Source: Pseudomonas guariconensis (GTDB taxonomy: Bacteria > Pseudomonadota > Gammaproteobacteria > Pseudomonadales > Pseudomonadaceae). From it: 64,000 nt of DNA. Under the pieces are notes generated by a model. The model had not been told where the DNA came from. It saw only the letters and a program-made list of their open reading frames with translations, and did not search any database. The DNA lies in NCBI RefSeq assembly GCF_900102675.1, contig NZ_FMYX01000008.1, positions 108,965-172,964 of the forward strand. The letters run 5' to 3'. Of this stretch, positions 46,464 through 54,878 are shown in pieces (position 1 is the stretch's first letter; each line of letters starts with the position of its first letter). A program made the translations under genes and the position numbers.

Positions 46464-46480
46464 TGGCAGCGTTTTTGCTT
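46464..46480 (+). promoter_or_regulatory. Sigma-54 promoter of the nucleotide-sugar operon
   Basis: TTGGCAGCGTTTTTGCTT matches TGGCAC-N5-TTGCT with a single change; GG (46465-46466) and GC (46477-46478) are exactly 10 bases apart. It lies between the strong terminator and rfbF, with an expected start near 46490. The same promoter class precedes flgB and flgF, suggesting co-regulation with the flagellum. Confidence 0.8.
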
Positions 46481-46559
46481 TGAGTCCGTCCAGGCCACCG
46501 CTTTGGTCAGTAATTTGTCGGTGCGAATGTGGCGTTGCTCTTCTGAAGGTAAGCACTCA

Positions 46560-47330
46560 ATGAAAACAGTCATTTTGGCCGGTGGCCTGGGCACGCGTAT
46601 CAGCGAAGAGTCCCACTTGCGGCCCAAGCCAATGATCGAGATTGGCGGCAAGCCGATCATCTGGCACATCATGAAGATCTATTCCCATTACGGTATCAAC
46701 GATTTCGTGATCTGCCTGGGCTACAAGGGCTACGTGATCAAGGAGTACTTCGCCAACTATTTCCTGCACATGTCCGACGTGACCTTCGACATGTCGGAAA
46801 ACCGCATGCATATCCACAACCGCAATGCCGAACCCTGGCGCGTGACGTTGGTGGATACCGGTGAAAATACCGCCACAGGTGGTCGCATCAAGCGCGTTCG
46901 TGACTATGTCGGCGACGACACTTTCTGTCTCACCTACGGCGACGGCGTAGCCGATGTTGATGTTGGCGCATTGGTCGATTTCCACAAAAACCACGGCAAG
47001 CTCTCCACGGTAACCGCTGTTCAGCCACCAGGGCGTTATGGCGCCCTCGATGTGCGTGGTGAGCAGGTCCAGGGTTTCCAGGAAAAGCCCCTAGGCGATG
47101 GCGGTTGGATCAATGGTGGTTTCTTCGTTCTGGAGCCGGGCATCTTCGATTACATCGACGGTGACAGCACGACGTGGGAGTACGAGCCCATGCGCGCCCT
47201 GGCACAGGACGGACAACTGATGAGCCATACCCATCGCGGGTTCTGGCAGGCCATGGATACGTTGCGTGATCGTAACTACTTGGAAGAGCGCTGGAAGTCC
47301 GGAGAGGCGCAATGGCGAGTATGGTCGTAA
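46560..47330 (+). CDS. rfbF: Glucose-1-phosphate cytidylyltransferase
   Basis: 256 aa, the RfbF/AscA/DdhA length. It makes CDP-glucose from CTP and glucose 1-phosphate. N-terminal nucleotidyltransferase signature LAGGLGTRISEESHLRPKPM, the RfbF-typical IWHIMKIYSHYGINDFVICL, and the metal Asp in LTYGDGVADVD. ATG 46560 is the normal MKTVILAGGLG start; the frame extends to 46452 only through the promoter region. First gene of the operon; it overlaps rfbG by 19 bases. Confidence 0.96.
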   Translation: MKTVILAGGLGTRISEESHLRPKPMIEIGGKPIIWHIMKIYSHYGINDFVICLGYKGYVIKEYFANYFLHMSDVTFDMSENRMHIHNRNAEPWRVTLVDTGENTATGGRIKRVRDYVGDDTFCLTYGDGVADVDVGALVDFHKNHGKLSTVTAVQPPGRYGALDVRGEQVQGFQEKPLGDGGWINGGFFVLEPGIFDYIDGDSTTWEYEPMRALAQDGQLMSHTHRGFWQAMDTLRDRNYLEERWKSGEAQWRVWS

Positions 47331-48385
47331 GCCGCAGCTTCTGGTCGGGGCGCAGGGTCTTTCTCACCGGTCACAGCGGCTTTAAAGGCAGCTGGCTGGC
47401 ATTGTGGCTCAGCGACCTGGGTGCTGAGGTATACGGCTATTCGCTGGCGCCCAACACCTCGCCTGGGCTCCATGACCAGGTGCGCCTTGCCGAACGGGTG
47501 TCAGGCGAGTTCGCCGATATCCGCGATGCTGAAAAGCTTGCTGGCAGCCTGTCGGCATTCCGCCCCGAGATCGTCCTGCACCTGGCGGCCCAGCCGTTGG
47601 TGCGCGAGTCGTATCGCACCCCTGCACACACCTATGCGACCAATGTCATGGGCACGGTGAATGTGCTGGAGGCCGTGCGCCAGTGTGACTCGGTTCGCGC
47701 GGTCCTGGTGGTGACCACCGACAAGTGCTACGAAAACCGCGAATGGCTTTGGCCCTATCGCGAGCAGGATGCGCTGGGTGGGCATGACCCCTATAGCAGC
47801 AGCAAGGCATGTGTCGAGTTGCTCTGTGCGTCCTGGCGCGAATCCTTCTTCAGAGACCAAGACGTGGCGTTGGCCACTGCTAGGGCCGGCAACGTGATCG
47901 GCGGTGGCGACTGGTCCGCCGATCGCTTGCTTCCGGACATCCTGCGTGCCTGGGATGCCGGCGAGTCGTTGACCTTGCGCTACCCGGGCGCGGTGCGTCC
48001 TTGGCAGCACGTGCTCGACCCACTGCAGGGCTACCTGTTGCTGGCCCAGGCTTTGATCGAGCAGGGGCAGGCGGTTGGCCAGGCCTGGAACTTCGGCCCC
48101 GACAGCGAAGGCACCGCAACAGTTGGCGAGGTGGTAGAGACCATGGCCCGGCTTTGGCCTGGCGAGGCGCGCTGGGCGGTCGAGCCATCTGCGCAGCCCC
48201 ATGAGGCAGGTCTTTTGACCCTCGACTCTTCCATGGCACGCCAGCGCTTGGGCTGGCGTCCGAGCTGGGGCCTGGAGCAGGCCTTGCAGCGAACCCTCCA
48301 ATGGCATTGCGCCTGGCGAGAAGGCCAGGACATGCAGCAATTTTGCCGCGCGCAGATCGCGGACCATGAAGGCGAAAACCGATGA
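47312..48385 (+). CDS. rfbG: CDP-glucose 4,6-dehydratase
   Basis: Short-chain dehydratase of 357 aa converting CDP-glucose to CDP-4-keto-6-deoxyglucose. NAD motif [18 protein letters not shown], and the catalytic YxxxK in [13 protein letters not shown] with Thr-Asp-Lys in [17 protein letters not shown] precedes ATG 47312; ATG 47321 is a minor alternative. It overlaps rfbF and rfbH, so the three are translated in step. Confidence 0.96.
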   Translation: MASMVVSRSFWSGRRVFLTGHSGFKGSWLALWLSDLGAEVYGYSLAPNTSPGLHDQVRLAERVSGEFADIRDAEKLAGSLSAFRPEIVLHLAAQPLVRESYRTPAHTYATNVMGTVNVLEAVRQCDSVRAVLVVTTDKCYENREWLWPYREQDALGGHDPYSSSKACVELLCASWRESFFRDQDVALATARAGNVIGGGDWSADRLLPDILRAWDAGESLTLRYPGAVRPWQHVLDPLQGYLLLAQALIEQGQAVGQAWNFGPDSEGTATVGEVVETMARLWPGEARWAVEPSAQPHEAGLLTLDSSMARQRLGWRPSWGLEQALQRTLQWHCAWREGQDMQQFCRAQIADHEGENR

Positions 48386-49704
48386 CTGATCAGACGGCGC
48401 AGCAGTTGCGCCAGCAAATTGCCGAACTCGTAGGTCGTTACGCGGAGCTGGAGCTCGCCACGCCCGGGTTCGTACCCGGCCAGCATGCCGTACCACCGTC
48501 GGGCAAAGTCATCGGCGCGCCGGAACTGCAAGCCATGACCGAAGCCGTACTGGACGGCTGGCTGACCACCGGACGTTTCAACCAGGCTTTCGAAAAGCGC
48601 CTGGCGCGCTATCTGGGGCGTCGTGGCGTGTTGACCGCCAACTCCGGGTCATCGGCCAACCTGCTGGCCTTTTCCGCGCTGACCTCGCCGCGTTTGGGTG
48701 ACCGTGCCATTGGCAAAGGCGACGAAGTCATCGGCGTGGCGGCGGGCTTTCCCACTACCGTCAACCCGATCCTGCAGTTCGGTGCGGTGCCGGTGTTCGT
48801 CGACATCGAGATGGGCACCTACAACATCGATGCGAGCCTGATCGAGGCCGCAATCGGCCCGCGCACCAAGGCCATCATGCTGGCGCATACCCTGGGCAAC
48901 CCGTTCAACCTCAAGGTGGTACGTGAACTGTGCGACCGCTATGGGCTGTGGCTGATCGAGGACTGCTGCGACGCGCTGGGCTCCACCTACGATGGGCGCC
49001 AGGTCGGCAGCTTCGGAGACCTGGGCACCCTGAGCTTCTATCCCGCGCACCACATCACCATGGGTGAAGGGGGCGCCGTGTTCACCGACTCTCCGTTGCT
49101 CAAGCGCATCGTGGAGTCTTTCCGTGACTGGGGCCGCGACTGCTACTGCGGCCCAGGCGAGGACGACACCTGCGGCAAGCGTTTTTGCTGGCAGTTGGGC
49201 GACCTTCCGCAGGGGTACGATCACAAGTACACCTACTCGCACCTGGGCTACAACCTCAAGATCACCGACATGCAGGCCGCCTGTGCATTGGCGCAGATGG
49301 ACCGTGTCGATGACTTCATCGCCGCGCGCAAGCGCAACTTCACTTGGCTCAGCGAGCGCCTGGCCGGGTGCGCCGAGCAGTTGATCCTGCCGCAGGCCAC
49401 CGCCAACAGCGATCCATCCTGGTTTGGCTACCCCCTGACCCTGCGCGATGGCTGTGGCGTCGAGCGCCTGGACCTGCTGCGTCATCTGGATGCGCAGAAG
49501 ATCGGCACGCGCCTGCTGTTCGCCGGCAACCTGACGCGCCAGCCTTACATGAAAGACCAGCAGTACCGGGTGGCGAGCGACCTGAGTGTGACTGACAAGG
49601 TCATGAAGGACACCTTCTGGATCGGGCTGTGGCCTGGCCTGGGCGAAGAACACCTCGAGCATGCCGCCCGCAATATTGAAGACTATGTGCGGAGGCTGCG
49701 CTGA
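48382..49704 (+). CDS. rfbH: CDP-4-keto-6-deoxyglucose 3-dehydrase (E1, [2Fe-2S], PMP-dependent)
   Basis: DegT/DnrJ-fold enzyme of 440 aa. The Lys that normally binds PLP is replaced by His in [14 protein letters not shown], as in the E1 dehydrases of 3,6-dideoxyhexose pathways. The iron-sulfur spacing C-X57-C-X1-C-X7-C is exact (Cys 196, 254, 256, 264). Together these strongly indicate C3 deoxygenation of CDP-4-keto-6-deoxyglucose. The reaction needs an NADH-dependent iron-sulfur flavoprotein (E3, RfbI/AscD), which is not in this window. Four-base ATGA overlap with rfbG. Confidence 0.95.
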   Translation: MTDQTAQQLRQQIAELVGRYAELELATPGFVPGQHAVPPSGKVIGAPELQAMTEAVLDGWLTTGRFNQAFEKRLARYLGRRGVLTANSGSSANLLAFSALTSPRLGDRAIGKGDEVIGVAAGFPTTVNPILQFGAVPVFVDIEMGTYNIDASLIEAAIGPRTKAIMLAHTLGNPFNLKVVRELCDRYGLWLIEDCCDALGSTYDGRQVGSFGDLGTLSFYPAHHITMGEGGAVFTDSPLLKRIVESFRDWGRDCYCGPGEDDTCGKRFCWQLGDLPQGYDHKYTYSHLGYNLKITDMQAACALAQMDRVDDFIAARKRNFTWLSERLAGCAEQLILPQATANSDPSWFGYPLTLRDGCGVERLDLLRHLDAQKIGTRLLFAGNLTRQPYMKDQQYRVASDLSVTDKVMKDTFWIGLWPGLGEEHLEHAARNIEDYVRRLR

Positions 49705-50399
49705 TGCGCGCCTACGTCCTGTGTGGCGGCTTCGGCACGCGTTTGCAGACTGTGACCCAGGGCACTCAGAAAGCCTTGGTCACTGTGCATGGTGCGCCGT
49801 TCCTGCAGGTCGTGCTGTGCCAACTGGCACAAGCTGGCATCACCGATGTGGTGCTGTGTGCCCACTACCGTGCTGACCAGATGGCTGCGCAGTTGGATGC
49901 CTTGGCCCAGGCCAGCGGACTGGCGTTGTGCCTGGTGGTCGAGGCCGAGCCGCTCGGCACTGGCGGAGCCCTGCTCAACGCCTTGATCGAGCAGCCCGCC
50001 CAGGGGCGCTATCTGGTGCTCAACGCCGATACCTACCTCGATGCGCCTGCATACCGTTTGGCGGTGGCGGCGGCCGGTAATGCCGTGGTGGGCGTCAAGG
50101 TCGAGGACCGCAGCCGCTATGGCAGCCTGTCTGTCGACCACGCGAACGGGTTGCGTTCGATCGATGAGAAAGGCGTGGATGGCCCGGGGCTGATCAATGC
50201 CGGTGTCTATGCATTCGACAGCGTCTCGTTCGAGGGGCGGGCTGTGCAGGCCTGTTCCCTGGAGCGCGACCTGTTACCGGATTTGCTGGTGCGTGGGCCG
50301 GTCGAGGTGTGCGAGTACCTGGGCCGTTTCATCGATATCGGCACGCCAGAGTCCTTCGCCCGTTACTCCACTGAATTCCACATGGACACTGCCCAATGA
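49704..50399 (+). CDS. Sugar-1-phosphate nucleotidyltransferase, HddC-like
   Basis: 231-aa nucleotidyltransferase. Signature LCGGFGTRLQTVTQGTQKAL (the GxGTR loop with a following Lys), EAEPLGTGGALL, and the metal Asp in VLNADTYLD. It resembles HddC/RmlA-type enzymes that activate heptose or hexose 1-phosphates. The kinase gene that follows is of the HddA type, so the pair may make a nucleotide-activated heptose-like sugar; base specificity cannot be read. It shares one base with the rfbH stop and overlaps the next gene by four. Confidence 0.85.
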   Translation: MRAYVLCGGFGTRLQTVTQGTQKALVTVHGAPFLQVVLCQLAQAGITDVVLCAHYRADQMAAQLDALAQASGLALCLVVEAEPLGTGGALLNALIEQPAQGRYLVLNADTYLDAPAYRLAVAAAGNAVVGVKVEDRSRYGSLSVDHANGLRSIDEKGVDGPGLINAGVYAFDSVSFEGRAVQACSLERDLLPDLLVRGPVEVCEYLGRFIDIGTPESFARYSTEFHMDTAQ

Positions 50400-51760
50400 G
50401 TTCACTTGTCCAGACCCTGAGTATCAGCGATCAGCGCAGTATTCTTGACGCCGTCGAGCACATCGAGGCCGGCGCCCTGCAAATCGTCTTCGTCGTCGAT
50501 GCACTGGGGCGGTTGGTAGGGGTGGTGACCAATGGCGACCTGCGTCGGCATTTGCTGCAAGGTGGGAAAACCGACGTGCCGGTCACCGCCTGCATGAACC
50601 GTCAGTACCGCGCCGTGCCTGTCGGCACCGCACGTGAGGAGTTGCTCAAGCTTTTCGACCTAGGCTATCTCGCTATTCCTGGGGTAGACGCCGAGCAGCG
50701 GCTGGTGGAGGTCTACACCCGCCAGCTTGCGGCCAGCCCAGAGGTGCCGGTGCTGGCTCGGGCGCGGGCGCCGGTGCGCATGAGCTTTTGTGGCGGCGGC
50801 ACTGACCTGACGTACTTCTTCATCGACCATCCGGCAGCCGTGCTGAGCTGCACGGTTGGCCTGTACGCCCATGCCACCCTGGTACCTCGCAAGGACAAGC
50901 AGATCAGCATCCATGCCGAAGACCTCGGCCGGGAAGAACACTTCGACTCCCTGGCGGACCTGCTGGCAGCCCAGGACAAGAGCTTGCTGGCGACGATCAT
51001 CGCGGTGATCAAGCCCAACTACGGTTTCGACCTGTTCCTGCGTTCGGACTTCCCGGTGGGTTCCGGCCTGGGCGGTTCCTCCGCGGCGACTACCGCGACC
51101 ATCGCAGTGTTCAATGAGCTGCGCCAGGACCGCTGGAGCACTTATGAGATCGCCGAGTTGGCGTTCCAGGCCGAGCGCCTGTGCTTTGGCATCGCTGGCG
51201 GCTGGCAGGATCAATACGCCTCGGCGTTTGGCGGGTTCAACCTGATCGAGTTCGAGAACCAGCGCAACCTGGTCCACCCGATCCGTCTGGAAGAGGCGAT
51301 TCGCAACGAGTTCGAGTCGTGCCTGCTGCTCTGCGATACCGGTATTTCCCACGATTCTGGGCGTCTGCACGAACTGCAGCGTGAAGAGATCGCGGCCGAG
51401 GATTCCCAGACCGAACTGCTGCATGCCAGCGTGGCGCTATGCCGACGCATGCATCGGCATTTGATCCGCGGCGAGTTGCGCGGGGTCGGTATCTGCCTGG
51501 ATGAAGCCTGGCGCCTGAAGAAGCGGTTCTCCTCGGCGATCAGCCATGGCCGGCTCGACAACATCTATGACGCCGCCATCGCGGCCGGCGCCGTCGGCGG
51601 CAAGCTGCTGGGCGCCGGTGGTGGTGGCTTTTTCCTGTTCTACGTCCAGCCACAACAGCGTCAGCGCGTGATACGCGTGCTGTCCGAGCTTGGCTGTCAG
51701 ACCCAGAATTTCCGCTTTGAATCCAGCGGCGTAACCTCATGGCGAGCAAAGATCCAATGA
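50396..51760 (+). CDS. CBS domain-GHMP sugar kinase fusion (HddA-like)
   Basis: 454 aa. Residues 1-115 form one CBS pair (ILDAVEHIEAGALQIVFVVD, GVVTNGDLRRHLL, LFDLGYLAIPGVD), usually found on sugar nucleotidyltransferases rather than kinases. Residues 120-450 are a GHMP kinase with the substrate segment RAPVRMSFCGGGTD, ATP loop PVGSGLGGSSAATTA and C-terminal GGKLLGAGGGGFFLF. The closest known relatives are heptose-7-phosphate or fucose-type kinases. The CBS part could sense a nucleotide or partner with the preceding transferase. Confidence 0.87.
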   Translation: MSSLVQTLSISDQRSILDAVEHIEAGALQIVFVVDALGRLVGVVTNGDLRRHLLQGGKTDVPVTACMNRQYRAVPVGTAREELLKLFDLGYLAIPGVDAEQRLVEVYTRQLAASPEVPVLARARAPVRMSFCGGGTDLTYFFIDHPAAVLSCTVGLYAHATLVPRKDKQISIHAEDLGREEHFDSLADLLAAQDKSLLATIIAVIKPNYGFDLFLRSDFPVGSGLGGSSAATTATIAVFNELRQDRWSTYEIAELAFQAERLCFGIAGGWQDQYASAFGGFNLIEFENQRNLVHPIRLEEAIRNEFESCLLLCDTGISHDSGRLHELQREEIAAEDSQTELLHASVALCRRMHRHLIRGELRGVGICLDEAWRLKKRFSSAISHGRLDNIYDAAIAAGAVGGKLLGAGGGGFFLFYVQPQQRQRVIRVLSELGCQTQNFRFESSGVTSWRAKIQ

Positions 51761-53673
51761 CCACTCTTTATCTCGACGGCATCCCCCTGGGCGGTGAGCG
51801 CGTCTACGTCATCGCCGAAGTGGGCAACAACCACAACGGCTCTCTGGAGCTGGCCCGCCAGCTCGTCGATGCGGCCATCGAGTCGGGTGCCGACTGCGTC
51901 AAGTTCCAGCTGCGCAATCGCGAAGCACTCTATCGCCGCAAGGCCGATGGCTCACGTGCCGAAGACTTGGGCGTGGAGTATATCCAGGACCTGCTGGACA
52001 AAGTCGAGCTGAGTCTCGACGAGCACCGCCAGGTGCGTGAGTACTGTGCGCAGAGGGGTATCACCTACCTGTGCACGCCGTGGGACGAACCCAGTGTCGA
52101 TGCGCTGGCTTCGTTCGATGTGGCGGCCTTGAAAATCGCCTCGGCGGACCTGTGCAACCCTTACCTGATCGCCAAGGCCGCGAGCCTGGGCAAGCCGTTG
52201 ATCCTCTCTACTGGCATGTCGTTCGAGCACGAGATCATTCGTGCCGTCGAACAGCTCAATGCTCTCGGTACACCTTTCGCGCTGTTGCATTGCAACAGCG
52301 CCTATCCTGCTCCGGAGAGCGATATTCAACTCGGCTATCTGCGCCGCCTGCAGGAGTTGCACAGTCTGGTGGGCTACTCCGGTCATGAGCGCGGTATTGC
52401 CATCACCCTTGGGGCTGTCGCGCTGGGCGCCAAGCTGGTCGAGCGCCACATCACCCTGGATCGCAACATGGAAGGGCCGGACCATCTGGCCAGCCTGGAA
52501 CCTACCGAGTTCCGTCAGTTGGTCGACGGCATTCGTCAACTGGAACTGGCCTTGCCCTGGCAGGGGCCAGGCCGCCATGCCAGCCAAGGCGAGTTGCTCA
52601 ACCGCGAGAATCTTGGCAAGAGCGTGATTGCTTCTTGCGACATCGCCCGTGGCAGTGTCCTGACGCAGGATATGCTGCGCATCGCCAGCCCTGGCCAGGG
52701 CTTGGCGCCGTACCGCCTGCCAGAGTTGCTGGGCAAGCCGGCCCAGCGCGATATCGCCCAGGGCGACTTCCTGTTCGAAAGCGACCTCGAAGCGCAGCAG
52801 GCCGAGGAAAAACTGGCGTTCCAGCTACCGATCCGCTGGGGGGTGCCGGTGCGCTATCACGATTTTCTGGATTACCGTCGACGCATCCAGCCAGACCTGT
52901 TCGAGTTCCACCTCTCCTACCGTGACCTGAGCCTGAAGCCGCAGCCGTTCCTTGCACCGGTCGAATGTTCGCGCCTGGTGGTGCATGCGCCGGAGCTGTT
53001 CGAGAACAGCGAGCTGCTGGATCTGGTCGCCGATGACCTGGCCTACCGCCAACGATCGATCGACAACCTGCAACGTGTGGTGGACGCCACACTGCAGATG
53101 GGCGAGTTCTTCCCCAATGCCGATGCTCGCCTGATCGTCGCCAACATCGGCGGTTTCTCGGCCGACGCACCGCGCCCGTTGGCCATGCGCCCGGAGCTGT
53201 ACGAGCGCTTCTATGAGTCCTGTGCGCGGATCGACTTCAGCGGCACCGAACTCATCCCACAGAACATGGCGCCTTTCCCTTGGCACTTTGGCGGTCAACG
53301 CCATCAGAACATCTTCATGATGCCCGAGGAATTGGCGGCCCAGGCCCGTGAGCATGGTCTGCGCTTGTGCCTGGACCTTTCACACCTGCAGATGACCTGT
53401 TTCCACTTCGGCCTCGACTTCCAGGAGGCGTTGGCGCTGCTGTTGCCGTACTCGGCACATCTGCATGTGGCCGATGCCAAGGGTACCAATGGCGAGGGCG
53501 TGCTGATGGGCACTGGAGACATCGACTGGCCGCAAGCGTGGGCAAAGATCAAGGCCCATCCGCAGGTGAGCTTCATTCCTGAGGTATGGCAAGGCCACAA
53601 GGATCATGGCGCAGGTTTCTGGTCGGCGCTGAAGTTCTTGAGCGCTTTGAGTAAGGAGGCGTCCCATGGGTGA
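51757..53673 (+). CDS. NeuB-like synthase fused to SAF and TIM-barrel isomerase domains
   Basis: 638 aa in three parts. Residues 1-270 are a NeuB/SpsE-type aldolase (YVIAEVGNNHNGSLELARQL, VKFQL, KIASADL, YSGHERGI, HITLDR), which joins phosphoenolpyruvate to a sugar. Residues 280-350 are a SAF/antifreeze-like domain (KSVIASCDIARGSVLTQDML). Residues 360-635 are a xylose-isomerase-like TIM barrel (LCLDLSHLQM, LHVADAKGTNGEG, FIPEVWQGHKD). ATG 51757 makes an ATGA overlap with the preceding stop; ATG 51739 is in frame. No NeuA or NeuC is nearby, so the product is probably not an ordinary sialic acid. Confidence 0.86.
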   Translation: MTTLYLDGIPLGGERVYVIAEVGNNHNGSLELARQLVDAAIESGADCVKFQLRNREALYRRKADGSRAEDLGVEYIQDLLDKVELSLDEHRQVREYCAQRGITYLCTPWDEPSVDALASFDVAALKIASADLCNPYLIAKAASLGKPLILSTGMSFEHEIIRAVEQLNALGTPFALLHCNSAYPAPESDIQLGYLRRLQELHSLVGYSGHERGIAITLGAVALGAKLVERHITLDRNMEGPDHLASLEPTEFRQLVDGIRQLELALPWQGPGRHASQGELLNRENLGKSVIASCDIARGSVLTQDMLRIASPGQGLAPYRLPELLGKPAQRDIAQGDFLFESDLEAQQAEEKLAFQLPIRWGVPVRYHDFLDYRRRIQPDLFEFHLSYRDLSLKPQPFLAPVECSRLVVHAPELFENSELLDLVADDLAYRQRSIDNLQRVVDATLQMGEFFPNADARLIVANIGGFSADAPRPLAMRPELYERFYESCARIDFSGTELIPQNMAPFPWHFGGQRHQNIFMMPEELAAQAREHGLRLCLDLSHLQMTCFHFGLDFQEALALLLPYSAHLHVADAKGTNGEGVLMGTGDIDWPQAWAKIKAHPQVSFIPEVWQGHKDHGAGFWSALKFLSALSKEASHG

Positions 53674-54874
53674 TCATTCGTTATCCGAACGGCTGGGGCG
53701 GTTGTTGAGTGAGCCGCTGGAGTCGGTTCGCAAGCGTCAGCAGCAGACGCTCTTGGATATCATCGGTGATTTCGATCAGCCGTTTGTCCTGTTTGGCGCC
53801 GGCCATCTGGGGCGCAGGGTCGTTTCGGTGTTGCTGGAGTTGGGGCAGGCACCGGTAGCGTTCATCGACAACAACCCTGCACTGTGGGGCACATCGATCA
53901 TGGGCATCGAGGTGATGAGCCCTGCACAATTGGCTAGGCGGGATCATTTCAGCTTGCCTGCCGTTATCACCACCATCTGGTGTGGTGAGGCCAGTGACCG
54001 CATGGCTGATCGTTTGGCTCCTCTGCGGGCTTTAGGCTTTGAGCGCATTGCCTTGTTCGGGCATCTGGCATGGCTCATGCCAGAAAAGTTTCTCCCTTAC
54101 TACAGCCTGGACTTGCCGGAGCACGTTATTCAGGCGGCGGTCGATGTACGAAAGGCGTTCGAGCTGCTGACGGATGAAGAATCCAAGCGTTTGTTCGTCG
54201 ATCACGTGGAGTGTCGGCTGTTTCTCAATTATGACTTGTTGCCTTTGGCTTCGTCCCGAGCGATCTATTTCAACGAGCATTATGCCAATCGCCGGGATGA
54301 CGAGGTGCTCTACGACATCGGTGCCTTCAATGGCGATTCGATTCATGGCTACATCCAAAGCGGTCGTAAACACCGGGAAATCCATTCCTTCGAACCTGCC
54401 AGGCGGAACTTCAGCGCGCTTGAGACCACACTCGCCCAGTTGGGAGGGCAGACCGCAGGTTTCTACGCCCATGCGCTGGCCGTGGGCGATCAAATTGGAG
54501 AGATCTTGGTCGAGTCAGACTGCGGTGCGGCTGCTCGGGTAGGGGCAGGTAAGGAAGTTGTGCGCATGAGCACGATTGACGAACTGAGCAAGCAGATCGC
54601 GCCCGCGACATTCATCAAGATCGATATCGAAGGCTTCGAACCCCTGTGCCTGGAAGGCGGGCGCCAGTTGATCGCTCAGCGGCACCCTGTATTGGCCGTT
54701 TGCGTCTATCACGAGCAGACGCACCTGTGGAGCATCCTTCTGCAACTGCACAGTTATTACGACGGCTATCGCTTCGGTCTATGCCAGCACTTGGCCGAGG
54801 GTTGGGATTTGGTGCTCTATGCCGTACCTGCTGATCGTGTCGCCCACCATTCGTTGAATCTTCAGACGGTCTAA
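53666..54874 (+). CDS. Rossmann-FkbM methyltransferase fusion
   Basis: 402 aa. Residues 35-150 are a Rossmann-type nucleotide-binding domain (FVLFGAGHLGRRVVSVLLEL, then FIDNNPALWG). Residues 200-395 are an FkbM-family SAM methyltransferase with YDIGAFNGDS, IHSFEPARRNF and FIKIDIEGFEPLCLEGG. FkbM enzymes commonly O-methylate sugars. The N-terminal half is related to that of the LicD protein at 60214. It overlaps the preceding gene by eight bases. Confidence 0.87.
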   Translation: MGDHSLSERLGRLLSEPLESVRKRQQQTLLDIIGDFDQPFVLFGAGHLGRRVVSVLLELGQAPVAFIDNNPALWGTSIMGIEVMSPAQLARRDHFSLPAVITTIWCGEASDRMADRLAPLRALGFERIALFGHLAWLMPEKFLPYYSLDLPEHVIQAAVDVRKAFELLTDEESKRLFVDHVECRLFLNYDLLPLASSRAIYFNEHYANRRDDEVLYDIGAFNGDSIHGYIQSGRKHREIHSFEPARRNFSALETTLAQLGGQTAGFYAHALAVGDQIGEILVESDCGAAARVGAGKEVVRMSTIDELSKQIAPATFIKIDIEGFEPLCLEGGRQLIAQRHPVLAVCVYHEQTHLWSILLQLHSYYDGYRFGLCQHLAEGWDLVLYAVPADRVAHHSLNLQTV

Positions 54875-54878
54875 TCAC

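Noticed and set aside
51757..53673. A complete sialic, legionaminic or pseudaminic acid pathway
   Set aside because: Only the NeuB-like synthase is present; no NeuA, NeuC, PseB/C/F/G/H or Leg enzymes are seen, so the known pathways do not fit.
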